64,000 nucleotides of DNA from Ipomoea triloba (taxonomy: Eukaryota; Streptophyta; Magnoliopsida; Solanales; Convolvulaceae), in assembly GCF_003576645.1 (NCBI RefSeq), contig NC_044922.1:4417659-4481658 (forward strand), given 5' to 3'. Position 1 is the first letter of the stretch; the number at the start of each line of letters is the position of its first letter. The notes beneath the pieces are model-generated. The model was not told where the DNA came from and ran no database searches. It was given only the letters and a program-made list of their open reading frames with translations. Positions 22,028 to 33,600 of this stretch are shown piece after piece. Made by a program: the position numbers and the translations under genes.

Positions 22028-22531
22028 TCAAATGATGTTGTTGAAATGTCGTGACCAATAAAAATGTAAGTTTTAAGTGATTGGCTATTTTTCCATCATT
22101 CAAAACAAAAAATAAAAGTCTATTCCAATATCAAGTCCAAATTCAAATGAATGTTATCTGATTTTGCATAAGAATATTTGATTACGGGGAGAATATGTTG
22201 ATCACTCAAACAAATATTCTCCAACAAGGCAGCAAATTAAACATCAATCAATTTTTTTATTAATAATTAAGTAGGACGACCTTGTGAGAATTTAATAAAA
22301 TAAATAAATAAAATTATGAAATTTAAAAAATTCCGATTTTTATGATAAATTACAACTACTATATATGGCATAATAACTTTAAACTTTAAAATAAAGTTTG
22401 AGAAACAAAATAAAAATGACCAAAAGGTTAATTAATAATTACGAAAAAAGAGGCCTGGGGGACAAGGGGAATTTTGTCTTGGGTTGATTCGGTCTTAGTA
22501 AAGTGTCTAAGCACTATTAATCCATGAAACT
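22028..22531. repeat. 504 bp direct duplication, copy 1
   Basis: From 'tcaaatgatgttgttg' to 'ccatgaaact' this is identical by eye to 22539-23042. The two copies are separated only by 'ttatat' and one N at 22538. The identity and the adjoining N suggest an unmerged contig overlap rather than a biological duplication. Confidence 0.9.
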
Positions 22532-22537
22532 TTATAT

Positions 22538-22538
22538 N
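22538..22538. other. Ambiguous base (assembly junction)
   Basis: This is the only N in the window. It lies exactly at the start of the second copy of the 504 bp repeat. Confidence 0.95.
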
Positions 22539-23038
22539 TCAAATGATGTTGTTGAAATGTCGTGACCAATAAAAATGTAAGTTTTAAGTGATTGGCTATT
22601 TTTCCATCATTCAAAACAAAAAATAAAAGTCTATTCCAATATCAAGTCCAAATTCAAATGAATGTTATCTGATTTTGCATAAGAATATTTGATTACGGGG
22701 AGAATATGTTGATCACTCAAACAAATATTCTCCAACAAGGCAGCAAATTAAACATCAATCAATTTTTTTATTAATAATTAAGTAGGACGACCTTGTGAGA
22801 ATTTAATAAAATAAATAAATAAAATTATGAAATTTAAAAAATTCCGATTTTTATGATAAATTACAACTACTATATATGGCATAATAACTTTAAACTTTAA
22901 AATAAAGTTTGAGAAACAAAATAAAAATGACCAAAAGGTTAATTAATAATTACGAAAAAAGAGGCCTGGGGGACAAGGGGAATTTTGTCTTGGGTTGATT
23001 CGGTCTTAGTAAAGTGTCTAAGCACTATTAATCCATGA

Positions 23039-23042
<4 letters not shown>
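22539..23042. repeat. 504 bp direct duplication, copy 2
   Basis: Matches 22028-22531 base for base as far as I can read. It runs straight into a (TA)n tract, whereas copy 1 stops after a few TA-like bases before the N, as expected if a contig ended in the microsatellite. Confidence 0.9.

Positions 23043-23104
<62 letters not shown>
23042..23104. repeat. (TA)n microsatellite
   Basis: About 31 uninterrupted TA units. Confidence 0.95.
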
Positions 23105-23107
<3 letters not shown>

Positions 23108-23579
23108 CCAAATAAATTTAGCTAAGCTTAAACGAAGCAGACTCGAGTTTGAGTTCAAAATAGTTATATTATAATGATAAAAGTTTGAATTTAAAAATTT
23201 ATATTTGAGTTTAAATTGCTAATAATTATGTATATTTACCTATATATTTATAAAGTTCAAATTACTTAACGAGGTGAGAACTTAACTTCAATTTGAATTT
23301 TACCAAACTCAAATGAAATTTGATCAAATGATTAAGAGGGGCTTGATTTATTTGCACCTTACTATTTCCTCAAGATTGGGACTAAATTTATATATAATAT
23401 ATATATGCTTCATTATTGGTTAGGTGCACATGGCGTGTAAACAATTTCCAAAATAAATATTTTATTCATTCAACTGAAAATACTAAAAATGAATAATTCA
23501 TTTACACAAAGTAAACATTTAATTTAATATATAACAAGTGAATAATATTTTATTCCTAAGCTGAACACACCTAAGAGTG

Positions 23580-23636
<57 letters not shown>

Positions 23637-23637
23637 T
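23580..23637. repeat. (ATT)n microsatellite
   Basis: Uninterrupted ATT repeats, followed by 'tgtttttgttttt'. Confidence 0.95.
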
Positions 23638-26184
23638 GTTTTTGTTTTTGGAATTTGAAGATATAGGAATAAAATAATGATGACTTTGATTTGTTAATTA
23701 AGATTATGTCATCACTTCCTAGTTCTTACCAAAGAGTAATTCTTTTTAATTTTGTTTTTATGAGGAAAATTCGTAATTACTATTCGAATGGATACACTGA
23801 GTAAACTCCAGTCCTATGTAATAATATGCAAACCAAACATGATACATAAATTATACTAGAAAGACCTCTACGCCTGAAAACTCATAGTTAATTACTATTT
23901 GAGAACATACACTAGATCGATAAACTCTAGTCATATGCATTAGCTTGCAAACCACATATGAAAGAAAATCGTACTAGAAAGACCCATATGCGATGTAAAT
24001 ATTATTTTTTAGATCATCATCACTGGGATCACTTGAAAATAAAACTAATTACACTAAACAAGTTAGCGATCTTTTTATGCTTTAGAACACTCGACTTGTC
24101 ATCCATTAAAATTTGCTCAAGAGAATAAATCAACCATCGAAATTACTGTATCAAACCCAAAAAAAAAAAAGGAAATATATTTCCATAAGTTATGAGTGTC
24201 ATTTTTTTTTACAATATTCTGACCTATTTTTTTTTTATATAAGAAACAATTATATTTGAATATAACTGCATATATATTGAAAAAAAAAATTTGTTGGTTG
24301 AAGTTTTGTATTCATCCAAAGCGTTGACCAGGAATCCGATTAGCTTCAGTGGGTTTACCAAAAAAAAAAAAAATGTCAAACATAATATGGATAATATATA
24401 TTATTATGTGGACTTTTTTTTAGTGGAAATTAAGGAAGCAACGAACTAGGTGGTCTTCTGCTGTCTACAGCGCCATTGTTATTGTAAATCTAGACGAATC
24501 AAAGCACACCGCAACGATATCACCAACTCTATTGTGATTTCATGATAATCTTTAAAAATCATAGTGATCATTTTAATTTTTTAAACTTAAAAATCTTAAT
24601 TAGAATTTATTTGTATGACTATTCGCAACCAATATTTGAGAGTGTACACTTAGATAAATCTCAGTTTGTGACCCTAGCCAGCAAAAAAGACTACGGTAAG
24701 GTAAATCAACTTAAGTCGTCCATAGCGCAGCTGATTGAACCAAACCAGACCCGCTTGTGGTTATTAAATTAATAGTCTGACTAACATAATTGGAGTTGCC
24801 CCACCTTAATTATAATCTTTTGATATTATTAAAGTTTTAATTACTACCCTGGATAGGTACATGAACTTTAGTTAAAGTTAATCGTATCGAATAAATGCGT
24901 AGTGCTATTTGCAATTGTCCATTCTGATTCTCCGGTTCTAGTTTTAATGTCACTTTTATTGCTATTGAGATCATTTATCAAATTTTTAGATATTCATTAT
25001 TATCAACACCATCAAAATCAGGATTTCTGACTTCTATCTTTCTCCTATCTCAATTCGTTAGCGATAAGAAAATCTTATTTGAAATGAAAATTGGTGAAGG
25101 GTATATATGCATATATACTTTCTTTTGTTACCCTTAAAATTTGCATCTGATATAAGTTGTGACAATCTTTTTAAGTCGAAGAACTAAGAAAGTGATGAAA
25201 ATATAAATTATAGGGTCAAATTTGTGCTAACATAACTCTGGAGGGGTTAAAGTGAAATTATCCCCATATTATAATTATTTCTTAAATTCATTAGTTGCTT
25301 GTTTTGTCAGACCACAGCGGATAAGATTATTGATTGACTAGTAAAATAATTACCTAAACTGATCTCTTCAAAAGTGGTCAATTATTAATTATTATACTGT
25401 ATGATGAAAGTGATACAATTAGAAAAAAAAAAAAAAAGTTATAAAATTTTTGGTACGTCCAATTAGATAAGAACATTTGAGCTGGAGTCCGCTGAGCGTG
25501 CTTTATGAATTATGATTGACGTAGTATGATAAAATAGTTGACAGCAAAAATATTAAAAAATTGTTCATTCTTAATTGATTGTGAATAAGATAATGAAGGT
25601 CATTTTCTTTTTAATCAGAGGTTCTAGATCTGAGCTCTGATTGAACAAAATTAAAATGTCTTATATAATCTCCAACGAGAAAATTATAAATCATTCAATT
25701 TTAGTATTTCGATTATTGCATTTTTTTTAACTTTTAAATTTCGAGTTTAAATATACTAAATTTGAGAGTGCAAATATAAAAAATATGTCAGTTTTAATGC
25801 ACACAAATAATTTAAAAATAAAAACAAAATTTCAATAGTCGAGAGAATCGACATTTGATCTATTTTGAACTTGAAAATCAAAAGTTAAAAAATGGAATTA
25901 TAAATGAAACAAAATTGGAATTAAACCCAATTTACAAATTGGATGCACAATTTTCACAAATTCAAGGTATAATATTCAATTCCATGGGTTATATTTATAA
26001 CTCTCGACGTTTGGTTAAAAAAATAAATATAAAGAATATATATATATATAGGCACAGAATCTGATTGGATAACAACTCTTAGTTATTTAGTCCAATCAGA
26101 TTTATTAATAAACCTAATTAACTTGCACCACTTAAATTAAATTAAGGCCCTAATATAATATGTGATATATATTATTTAGAAAAT

Positions 26185-26255
26185 CCCTCTCTCTCTCTCT
26201 CACACACACACACACATATATATAATAATAATAATTATTATTATTATTTAAACGA

Positions 26256-26290
<35 letters not shown>
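26185..26290. repeat. Compound microsatellite (CT)n(CA)n(TA)n(ATT)n
   Basis: Four simple-sequence types in succession, directly readable. Confidence 0.9.
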
Positions 26291-27925
26291 TACAACACAT
26301 CTACCACAACATAAGAGCATTTTAGTAATTTTGTCGCTTCTTACCTTCAATTCTCTATACTCATATTTCTGCATACCAAACACTGTAATTTCAATTCCTA
26401 CTTTATTCATTGAATTGCAATTCCACCGAATTACAATTCTTTCCCCCCCTAATTCCCTCCTTCCAACCAAACGCCCCCCTAATTTCCTCCTTCCAACCAA
26501 ACGCCCTGTTAATGTTATACACAAAATTAAAAATCATGTCATTGTCACACCAATGCAATATGCCTTTAGGAGTGAACAAAAATTGTTTAGAGGCGCATCC
26601 AAAATATATACACTCTCAAACATGACCTGCATACGTTGCAAAATCAATGTCACACGAGTTTGCATCCCTATGGATTGTTCCAAAATAGATCTTTGAGTTT
26701 CTTGAATGTCCAAAATAATTAATATGGAAACCTAACCACTTGTCCTGCCTACTTTATCCAATCTTATCAAGCTTCTTGCAATTCCGGCCTTATATCCATT
26801 TACACTAATTAATATTAATTGACTACTATTCATTAATTTAATGTTTCATAAATTTCTATGTCTCCACTTGCAATCTTTTATTGATCTTTTTGGCCACCAT
26901 CCTCAAATTAATCGTATTATATTTTTGGGAGCCAAACTGTCAATCTGTTGCCAAAAAAAATAAAAAATTATAAAAATGTTGGAGGATATTAAAAATGGTG
27001 ATAAGCAGAAGGCAATTTCAGACATCATAATAAAAGATTAAAGATGCTTAGCATTTAGGCGGGTAAGATGAAGACAAACCAGAAATGTAATTAAGGTTGG
27101 ATTATCACAACATTTTGGCAGTTCAGCTTGTCGGATCTTCCTTAGATTCATCGGTCAAACACCCCTCCCCTAATCTGCCGCTGCTGCCTCTAACACTGTT
27201 TCATTTCATTGTTAATTTCAACCAGGGCTGCATAAAGCTGGACCCATAGATAATTGTGTCCAACTTGTCAATATTTTTATTCTTTTTATTTTTTGCAAAG
27301 CTTGTAAAAGGTTTTAAATACTCCAGTATATTAGGATAGATTCTCTATAGTTGACCAATTTAAATTAAAATGATCAATAAATCACTCTCATTTAAAGTTG
27401 AATTCAAAATCTTGTGGTTACAAGCCAACATCCCAACCAACAATAGAAAGTACAACAATCTCTAATTTTGTTGTAATGAGGCAAACCTATAATTACTACT
27501 CAATTGTGTACACTGATAAACTTCGTCTTGTGACTTTATCTAACAAAGAATAATAAAGAGATAAATTAACATAAATTACTCATAATTATCTGACTCAAAC
27601 CAATAAGATTAATAAATTTTCCGTAGGGCCTCCAGTAATAACAATCTCTAATATTTTTACCTTAAAGTTGGCGTTTACATTTTTTTTTTTTTAATTACCA
27701 ACACTTTGCTCTTTAGATTTACAGCCTTGTATTCTATCTTAATATGACTAAAAGAAATGTTTATTGATTTGTGCTTTTAAGATTAAAAAAAAATGACATT
27801 TTCAATAATAATAATAATAATAAAAGAAGATGAATTGAATTTTGTGAATTAATAGAATAGAGTGCAACGTTGTTTTTGTTGAGAATTACTTAAACAAAGT
27901 TTGGACCACAAAGTGTACTCATACA

Positions 27926-28165
27926 ACGTTACTATACTCGCAGGAGACGCCCCTGCTTCGCCACGTATCCGATGAAACCCCTTTTTGCGGCGGAACATGT
28001 GGCCACGTGGCAATTTCCACTACGGGGGGAGGGAAGCATTGCTCCACCCCCTTGTGGGCCCCCTCTTCCCCTAGTCTCCCACCTCGGTTTGCGACTTCAG
28101 CGATGATGTCCTTATGGATAAGACTGCCCCGGTTTTTATACGCTGTTACTAAGGTGTAGGTTTAC
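27926..28165. other. GC-rich island with palindromic G-box
   Basis: Within very AT-rich surroundings this block contains 'gccacgtggc' (about 28009), a perfect palindrome around the G-box core CACGTG, another 'gccacgta' near 27960, and runs of C and G ('ctacggggggaggg', 'gtgggccccctcttcccc'). It ends near 'ggtttttatacgctg', a possible TATA context. No coding frame is recognised. It may be a promoter or LTR fragment. Confidence 0.4.
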
Positions 28166-29770
28166 AGGTGCTCCTCTTTTACTGCCCACTTAATAAATGC
28201 AATGTATCTTTGAAGATGCCACCTCAAAGACTTTGCACCAAAATATCTTTCCCCATTTGTCCTTTCTGTGTATATCTTTTTTTGAGCCACCAATTTCTTT
28301 TTTCTTTTTTCTTTCTTGAAAATTTGAAATTTTACTCTAACTATATACAAAAATTAGTTATTTAGTCTTAAATTATTTAATATAATTTTTTCATTTTTAA
28401 TTTCATAATTACTACATTACTTTCACATTTAATTAATTTTTATTATTTTTACCACGTTTAGTGTTTTTTTTTTGTTTGTTTTGCCATATAAGGTCCTATT
28501 GGCCAAATCATTGGAAAAATGGAATGCATCACATTTTGAATTCAAAATCATACATTTACTCTTTAAGAACAACTATGAACTAAAAATGTGACATGTTATG
28601 ATTGTTTTTTTAATAGGATATTCGGTAAGGACTAAATGTGGCATAAAAAGATAATTATACGTTAAATATGTCTAAAATTATACTTAGGCACAAGAGTATG
28701 GGTGACTTAATAGTTGATGAACCAAAAGTGAAAGTAATTTACATGTACACAAAAGTTTTACAAATTTTGAATCATGTAACCACTTTCAGTCCTTCTAATG
28801 TTATTATAAATTTTATTTTCGAAGTAAAATGATCTCAGTTCTTAATTGTTTAGACTGGGAGAATTGGCACAATACACAAAAGTTTTACAAATTTTGAATC
28901 ACGTTACCACTTCCAGTCCTTCTAATGTTATTATACATTTTATTCTCGAAGTAAACTGATCTTAGTTCTTAATTGTTTAGACGGGGAGAATTGGCACAAT
29001 AACGTGATTAAGATCTTAAGAATTATTTATACTTACGCTGAAAATTTGAAATTAAAATCGCTATTGAACTATAACTTAGGAATTAAGACTTACACACTTT
29101 TTTTTTTTTTTTGGAATTAATTATTGGTATTTGTATTACTACAAATGTACACTAATATTGATATTTCAATTGTAGTATCATACGAGGATACATATATAGT
29201 TACATGTTTACTACAATAAAAACCATGTCTTTACAGCATATTTAAAAACCCTAAAAATCTAATTGAGGCTTCAGACAAGACGTGAACTGATCAAAAATTA
29301 TAGGACATGAAATCTTTGTTGGAGTATAATTCATACATGTCCGTAGAATCATAGTCAGACTTCCAAACTAAATGAATAAAACTAAGTTACTTAGCAAGTT
29401 GAAGGAAAGTTCAAAAGCAAAAGATGAAAGATCCCTTTTGTCTATGCAATTTTGGAAATTACAAATGAAAAGTGAAAAAAAAAAAGTCAAAAGAAATTGC
29501 AAAATGATGATTAGAGTGAAGGTAAGCTACTTTGTAGATTAATGATTATTAATCTTATATAAAACACAACCATTTATATAATATGGAAGAGCCACTTCTG
29601 CACATCATGCCTTGCAAGAAAGTTCCAAGGGGCAACATTTTGTATATATAACAAACAATATTTTTGATGATGATCCCACACCCACAATAAAAAAAAAAAA
29701 AAGGAAGATTTATATAGCGGGATTAGCTCAATTGGTTCGATTGATCAGAAATAATAAATATTCTTTATAT
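28166..29770. other. Intergenic region upstream of TPS gene
   Basis: AT-rich with no gene. It contains the 127 bp tandem duplication listed next. At about 29717 a tRNA A-box-like string, 'ttagctcaattggtt', occurs without a foldable tRNA around it. Confidence 0.5.
28748..29001. repeat. 127 bp tandem duplication (two copies)
   Basis: Copies 28748-28874 and 28875-29001 both begin 'cacaaaagttttacaaattt' and end 'gagaattggcacaata', with only a few substitutions (for example 'catgtaacc' versus 'cacgttacc'). Confidence 0.9.
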
Positions 29771-30052
29771 GTAAATTGTAAGATAGAAATTTGGATTGAC
29801 GGGAAGACTTGTAATTTATTCTTTTAACAGGGAGTTCTAGAAGTTTTGAGAGCTTAAGATTAAATGTAGAAATTTAGATTGACGGGATGATCTATAATTT
29901 ATTTCTTTTACAGCTCTTAAATGAGAGTTCTAGAAGTTTTGAGAGTTTAAGATTAAAGGTAGAAATTTAGATTGACGGGATGATCTGTATTTTTTTTTTA
30001 ACGGTTTTTAGATGGGGGTTCTTGAAATTCTGAGAGGTTAAGATTAGTGTAA
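29771..30052. repeat. Minisatellite, three units of about 92 bp
   Basis: Each unit carries 'tagaaattt' plus 'gattgacggga', then 'gttctagaagttttgagag' (diverged in unit 3), and closes with 'ttaagatt'. Units start near 29771, 29864 and 29957. The array stops about 10 bp before the likely TATA box of the TPS gene. Confidence 0.85.
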
Positions 30053-30062
30053 AAATTTTATG

Positions 30063-30072
30063 TATAAAAAAG
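30063..30072 (+). promoter_or_regulatory. Candidate TATA box of TPS gene
   Basis: 'tataaaaaag' lies about 600 bp upstream of the TPS start codon and about 30 bp before a leader with unrelated base composition. This is a prediction only. Confidence 0.45.
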
Positions 30073-30441
30073 GGAAGATTTGAGGAAGAAAACATTGTCC
30101 TTTGGCCTTTGGGCATTGGTGAAGTTGCAGTAGTGAGTGCATAGCTAGCTACAAGCTATCTTCTCTTTTATCTCTCCACTTTGTTTATTTCCGCTTTAGG
30201 GTTTTTTTCACCAAAAGTGTCAAGAAGTGGTAATACCCTCAGCCCATTCTTGGTTTCTCGTACCAAATTACACCTCTTTTTCGTGTTTGTCTCGGAAATC
30301 TTTATGTGATAATTATTTGGTGGGGTGAGAGTGAGTGAGACTACTACAATTCCTGCAACAGTGTAGTTACTGTGTTCTGGGATTTTGGGTGTGAATTCAT
30401 TCCATTTTTTCTTTTTTTGCTGTGTTATTTTATTTTATTCC

Positions 30442-30528
30442 ATGTTTATCTGTCTGGTATGGAGTTCCATGTGTTCTTGTCCACCCCCCATATCCTTTGC
30501 TTCCTTGCAGATTACAGACCCTTTCTGA
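30442..30528 (+). promoter_or_regulatory. Candidate uORF in TPS leader (28 codons)
   Basis: ATG at 30442 opens a 28-codon frame that stops at 30526-30528, before the main ATG at 30668. A start-stop pair (ATGTGA, about 30304) and a three-codon uORF (30587-30598) are also present. If the leader is not spliced, all three would precede the main start and could lower translation. A good acceptor ('ccttgcag', ending 30510) suggests that part of the leader may be an intron. Confidence 0.3.
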
Positions 30529-30667
30529 TTTGATTCTTTTTGGGAGCTCATAAGGTGAGAGTTTAGTTCTTTCTTTCTTTGTTTATATGTTAGGTTAGAA
30601 ATTAGAAATTAGAAATTAGAATCGTTGATTAAGCAAAGGGGATTTGGTGTGGTGAAATAAAGGGGAT

Positions 30668-33600
30668 ATGGTGTCGAGATCATATTCAAACTTGTTGGAG
30701 TTGGCCTCCGGCGAGGCGCCGTCGCCGTCGTTTGGCCGGATGAGCCGCCGGATTCCGCGGATTATGACGGTGGCCGGAATCATGTCGGATTTGGACGATG
30801 ATGCGTCGGAGAGTGTGTGCTCGGACCGATCCTCATCGTCCGCTCAGAGGGATAGGATTATAATTGTGGCAAATCAGTTGCCAATTAGGGCACAGAAGAA
30901 AGGGGGAAATGAGGGGAAAGGATGGATTTTCAGCTGGGACGAGAATTCGCTTCTCCTCCAGCTGAAAGATGGATTAGGGGACGATGAAATTGAGGTTATA
31001 TACGTAGGTTGTTTGAAAGAGGAAGTTCATCCCAATGAACAGGACGAGGTTTCCCAGATTCTTCTGGAAACCTTCAAGTGTGTGCCCACTTTTTTGCCAC
31101 CTGATCTGTTTAGTAGGTACTACCATGGCTTCTGTAAGCAGCAGCTGTGGCCGCTTTTCCACTACATGTTGCCCTTGTCGCCCGATCTGGGCGGGAGGTT
31201 CAACCGCTCGCTGTGGCAGGCGTACGTGTCCGTGAACAAGATATTCGCGGATAGGATCATGGAAGTGATTAACCCCGAGGATGATTTCGTGTGGATTCAC
31301 GATTATCACCTCATGGTGTTGCCCACCTTCTTGAGGAAGCGGTTTAATCGAGTGAAGCTCGGGTTCTTCCTGCATAGCCCCTTCCCGTCGTCCGAGATTT
31401 ACAAGACTTTGCCTATTAGGGAAGAGCTCTTACGAGCTCTCTTGAATTCGGATTTGATCGGGTTCCATACGTTCGACTATGCCAGGCATTTCCTCTCGTG
31501 TTGTAGCCGGATGTTAGGGCTATCTTACGAGTCTAAACGAGGCTACATAGGGCTCGAGTATTATGGTCGGACTGTGAGTATTAAAATTCTTCCGGTCGGG
31601 ATACACATGGGGCAGCTTCAGCAAGTGCTTAGCCTCCCGGAGACTGAGGCGAAAGTTGCAGAATTGATGAAACAGTTTAATGGTCAGGGAAAGACAATGC
31701 TGCTCGGAGTTGACGATATGGATATATTTAAAGGGATTAGTTTGAAGTTACTTGCAATGGAACAGTTGCTTCTGCAGCATCCCGAGAAGCAGGGGAAAGT
31801 TGTTCTAGTGCAGATAGCCAACCCTGCCCGGGGCAAAGGAAAGGACGTGAAGGAAGTGCAGGACGAGACTTACACAACGGTGAAACGGATTAATGAAAAC
31901 TTTGGCAAACCCGGGTATGAACCCGTTATCTTGATCGATCAGCCGCTGAAGTTCTATGAACGGGTTGCTTACTATGTTGTGGCGGAGTGTTGTTTGGTGA
32001 CTGCGGTTAGGGATGGAATGAATCTCATACCTTATGAGTATGTAATAAGCCGTCAAGGAAACGAGAAACTGGAAAAGGTTTTGGGATTAGAGTCACCCGC
32101 TGCCAAGAAGAGCATGCTGGTCGTATCCGAGTTTATCGGGTGTTCCCCGTCTTTGAGCGGAGCAATTAGGGTAAACCCGTGGAATATTGATGCAGTGGCA
32201 GATGCCATGGATGCCGCTCTGGTGATGGCTGAGCCCGAAAAACAGCTTAGACACGATAAACATTACAAGTATGTTAGCACCCATGATGTTGGCTATTGGG
32301 CTCGTAGTTTCTTGACAGATTTGGAGAGAACGTGCAAGGATCACGTAAGACGCAGATGCTGGGGCATTGGATTTGGATTAAGTTTTCGGGTTGTTGCACT
32401 CGATCCGAATTTCAGGAAGCTTGCAATGGATTACATAGTTTCGGCATATAAGAGGACAAGAACCCGGGCTATCCTATTAGATTATGACGGCACTTTAATG
32501 CCTCAAAATACAATTGACAAGAAGCCGAGTGCTAAAACCCTTGAAATTCTGAATACTTTGAGTAGAGATAAGAACAATATGGTTTTCATTGTGAGTGCTA
32601 GAAGCCGAGAGAAATTGGATGATTGGTTTTCGTCTTGCGAAAAACTTGGGATTGCTGCTGAGCATGGCTATTTCTTGAGGTATGATTCTCTCACTAATCT
32701 TTGATTTTTACATTCTACTGCTAATCTGCTATATGCCATGAATATGAGCTTTAACTCGGAGTTGCGGTTTTATTTTTTCAGGGTGAAGAAAGAGGAAGAA
32801 TGGGAGACTCGGGTGCCAGTAGTGGAATGCGGGTGGAAACAAATTGCAGAGCCCGTCATGCAGCTTTACACTGAAACTACTGATGGATCAGCGATTGAAG
32901 ACAAGGAAACTTCGATGGTTTGGTGTTATGAGGATGCAGATCCCGATTTTGGATCTTGCCAAGCTAAAGAACTTCTCGATCACCTCGAGAGCGTCCTTGC
33001 TAATGAGCCTGTCACGGTTAAGAGCGGGCAGAATACCGTGGAAGTTAAGCCACAGGTATGCATTGTTTACTACTTGGTAAAGCGCATTACTGTTGTCTCT
33101 CGTTGGATTCTCATTACCATGTTAACACTGGTTTCAAGTTAACGATTAGCAGCAACGAAAAGTTGAGCATTGAGATCCAAAAACTTTTCAAATGCTCAAA
33201 TGCCAGACCTTTTCTCATTTTCCAAATAATGAAGATTTTCAAAAGTGTAATTAACTTCATCAGGTTAGATTAAGAAAAAAAAAACAAGTTTTTCTTGCAC
33301 TCTATAGTGAGCTTAGGAAAGCTCGTTATGAGTCTTTGCACAGTGTGGCTAAGTCAAAAACCAAGCAGGCAGAGAAGATTGACATTAGATAATCTGTTTT
33401 TCTTTTTCCTCCTTTTTCGGAATAATTGAGGGGAATGAGGATTTAAATCGAGATATCTTATATGGAGTCTCAAGCCTCTACCACTTTATTACGAGTCCTT
33501 TGCAAAGGTTAGGTGAGAAGACTGAAGACCTAATTCCATGAGGTGCTTTCGACCTCTTATTAGATAATTTCTTCAGTAACTTGTTGAGGTAAATTTAACT

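Larger units (their letters stand above)
23105..27925. other. Gene-poor AT-rich intergenic region
   Basis: No protein-coding gene is supported. An (ATT)n tract lies at 23580-23637, a compound CT/CA/TA/AAT tract at about 26185-26290, and a MITE-like end at about 26440-26505 with two copies of 'ctccttccaaccaaacgccc'. Short ORFs here have no family signature. Confidence 0.5.

Noticed and set aside
29712..29790. Possible tRNA gene
   Set aside because: A D-arm/A-box-like string is present, but no acceptor-stem pairing, anticodon arm or B-box follows.
28748..30052. Regular repeats as a CRISPR-like array
   Set aside because: The repeats are contiguous tandem units without spacers, in plant nuclear DNA.
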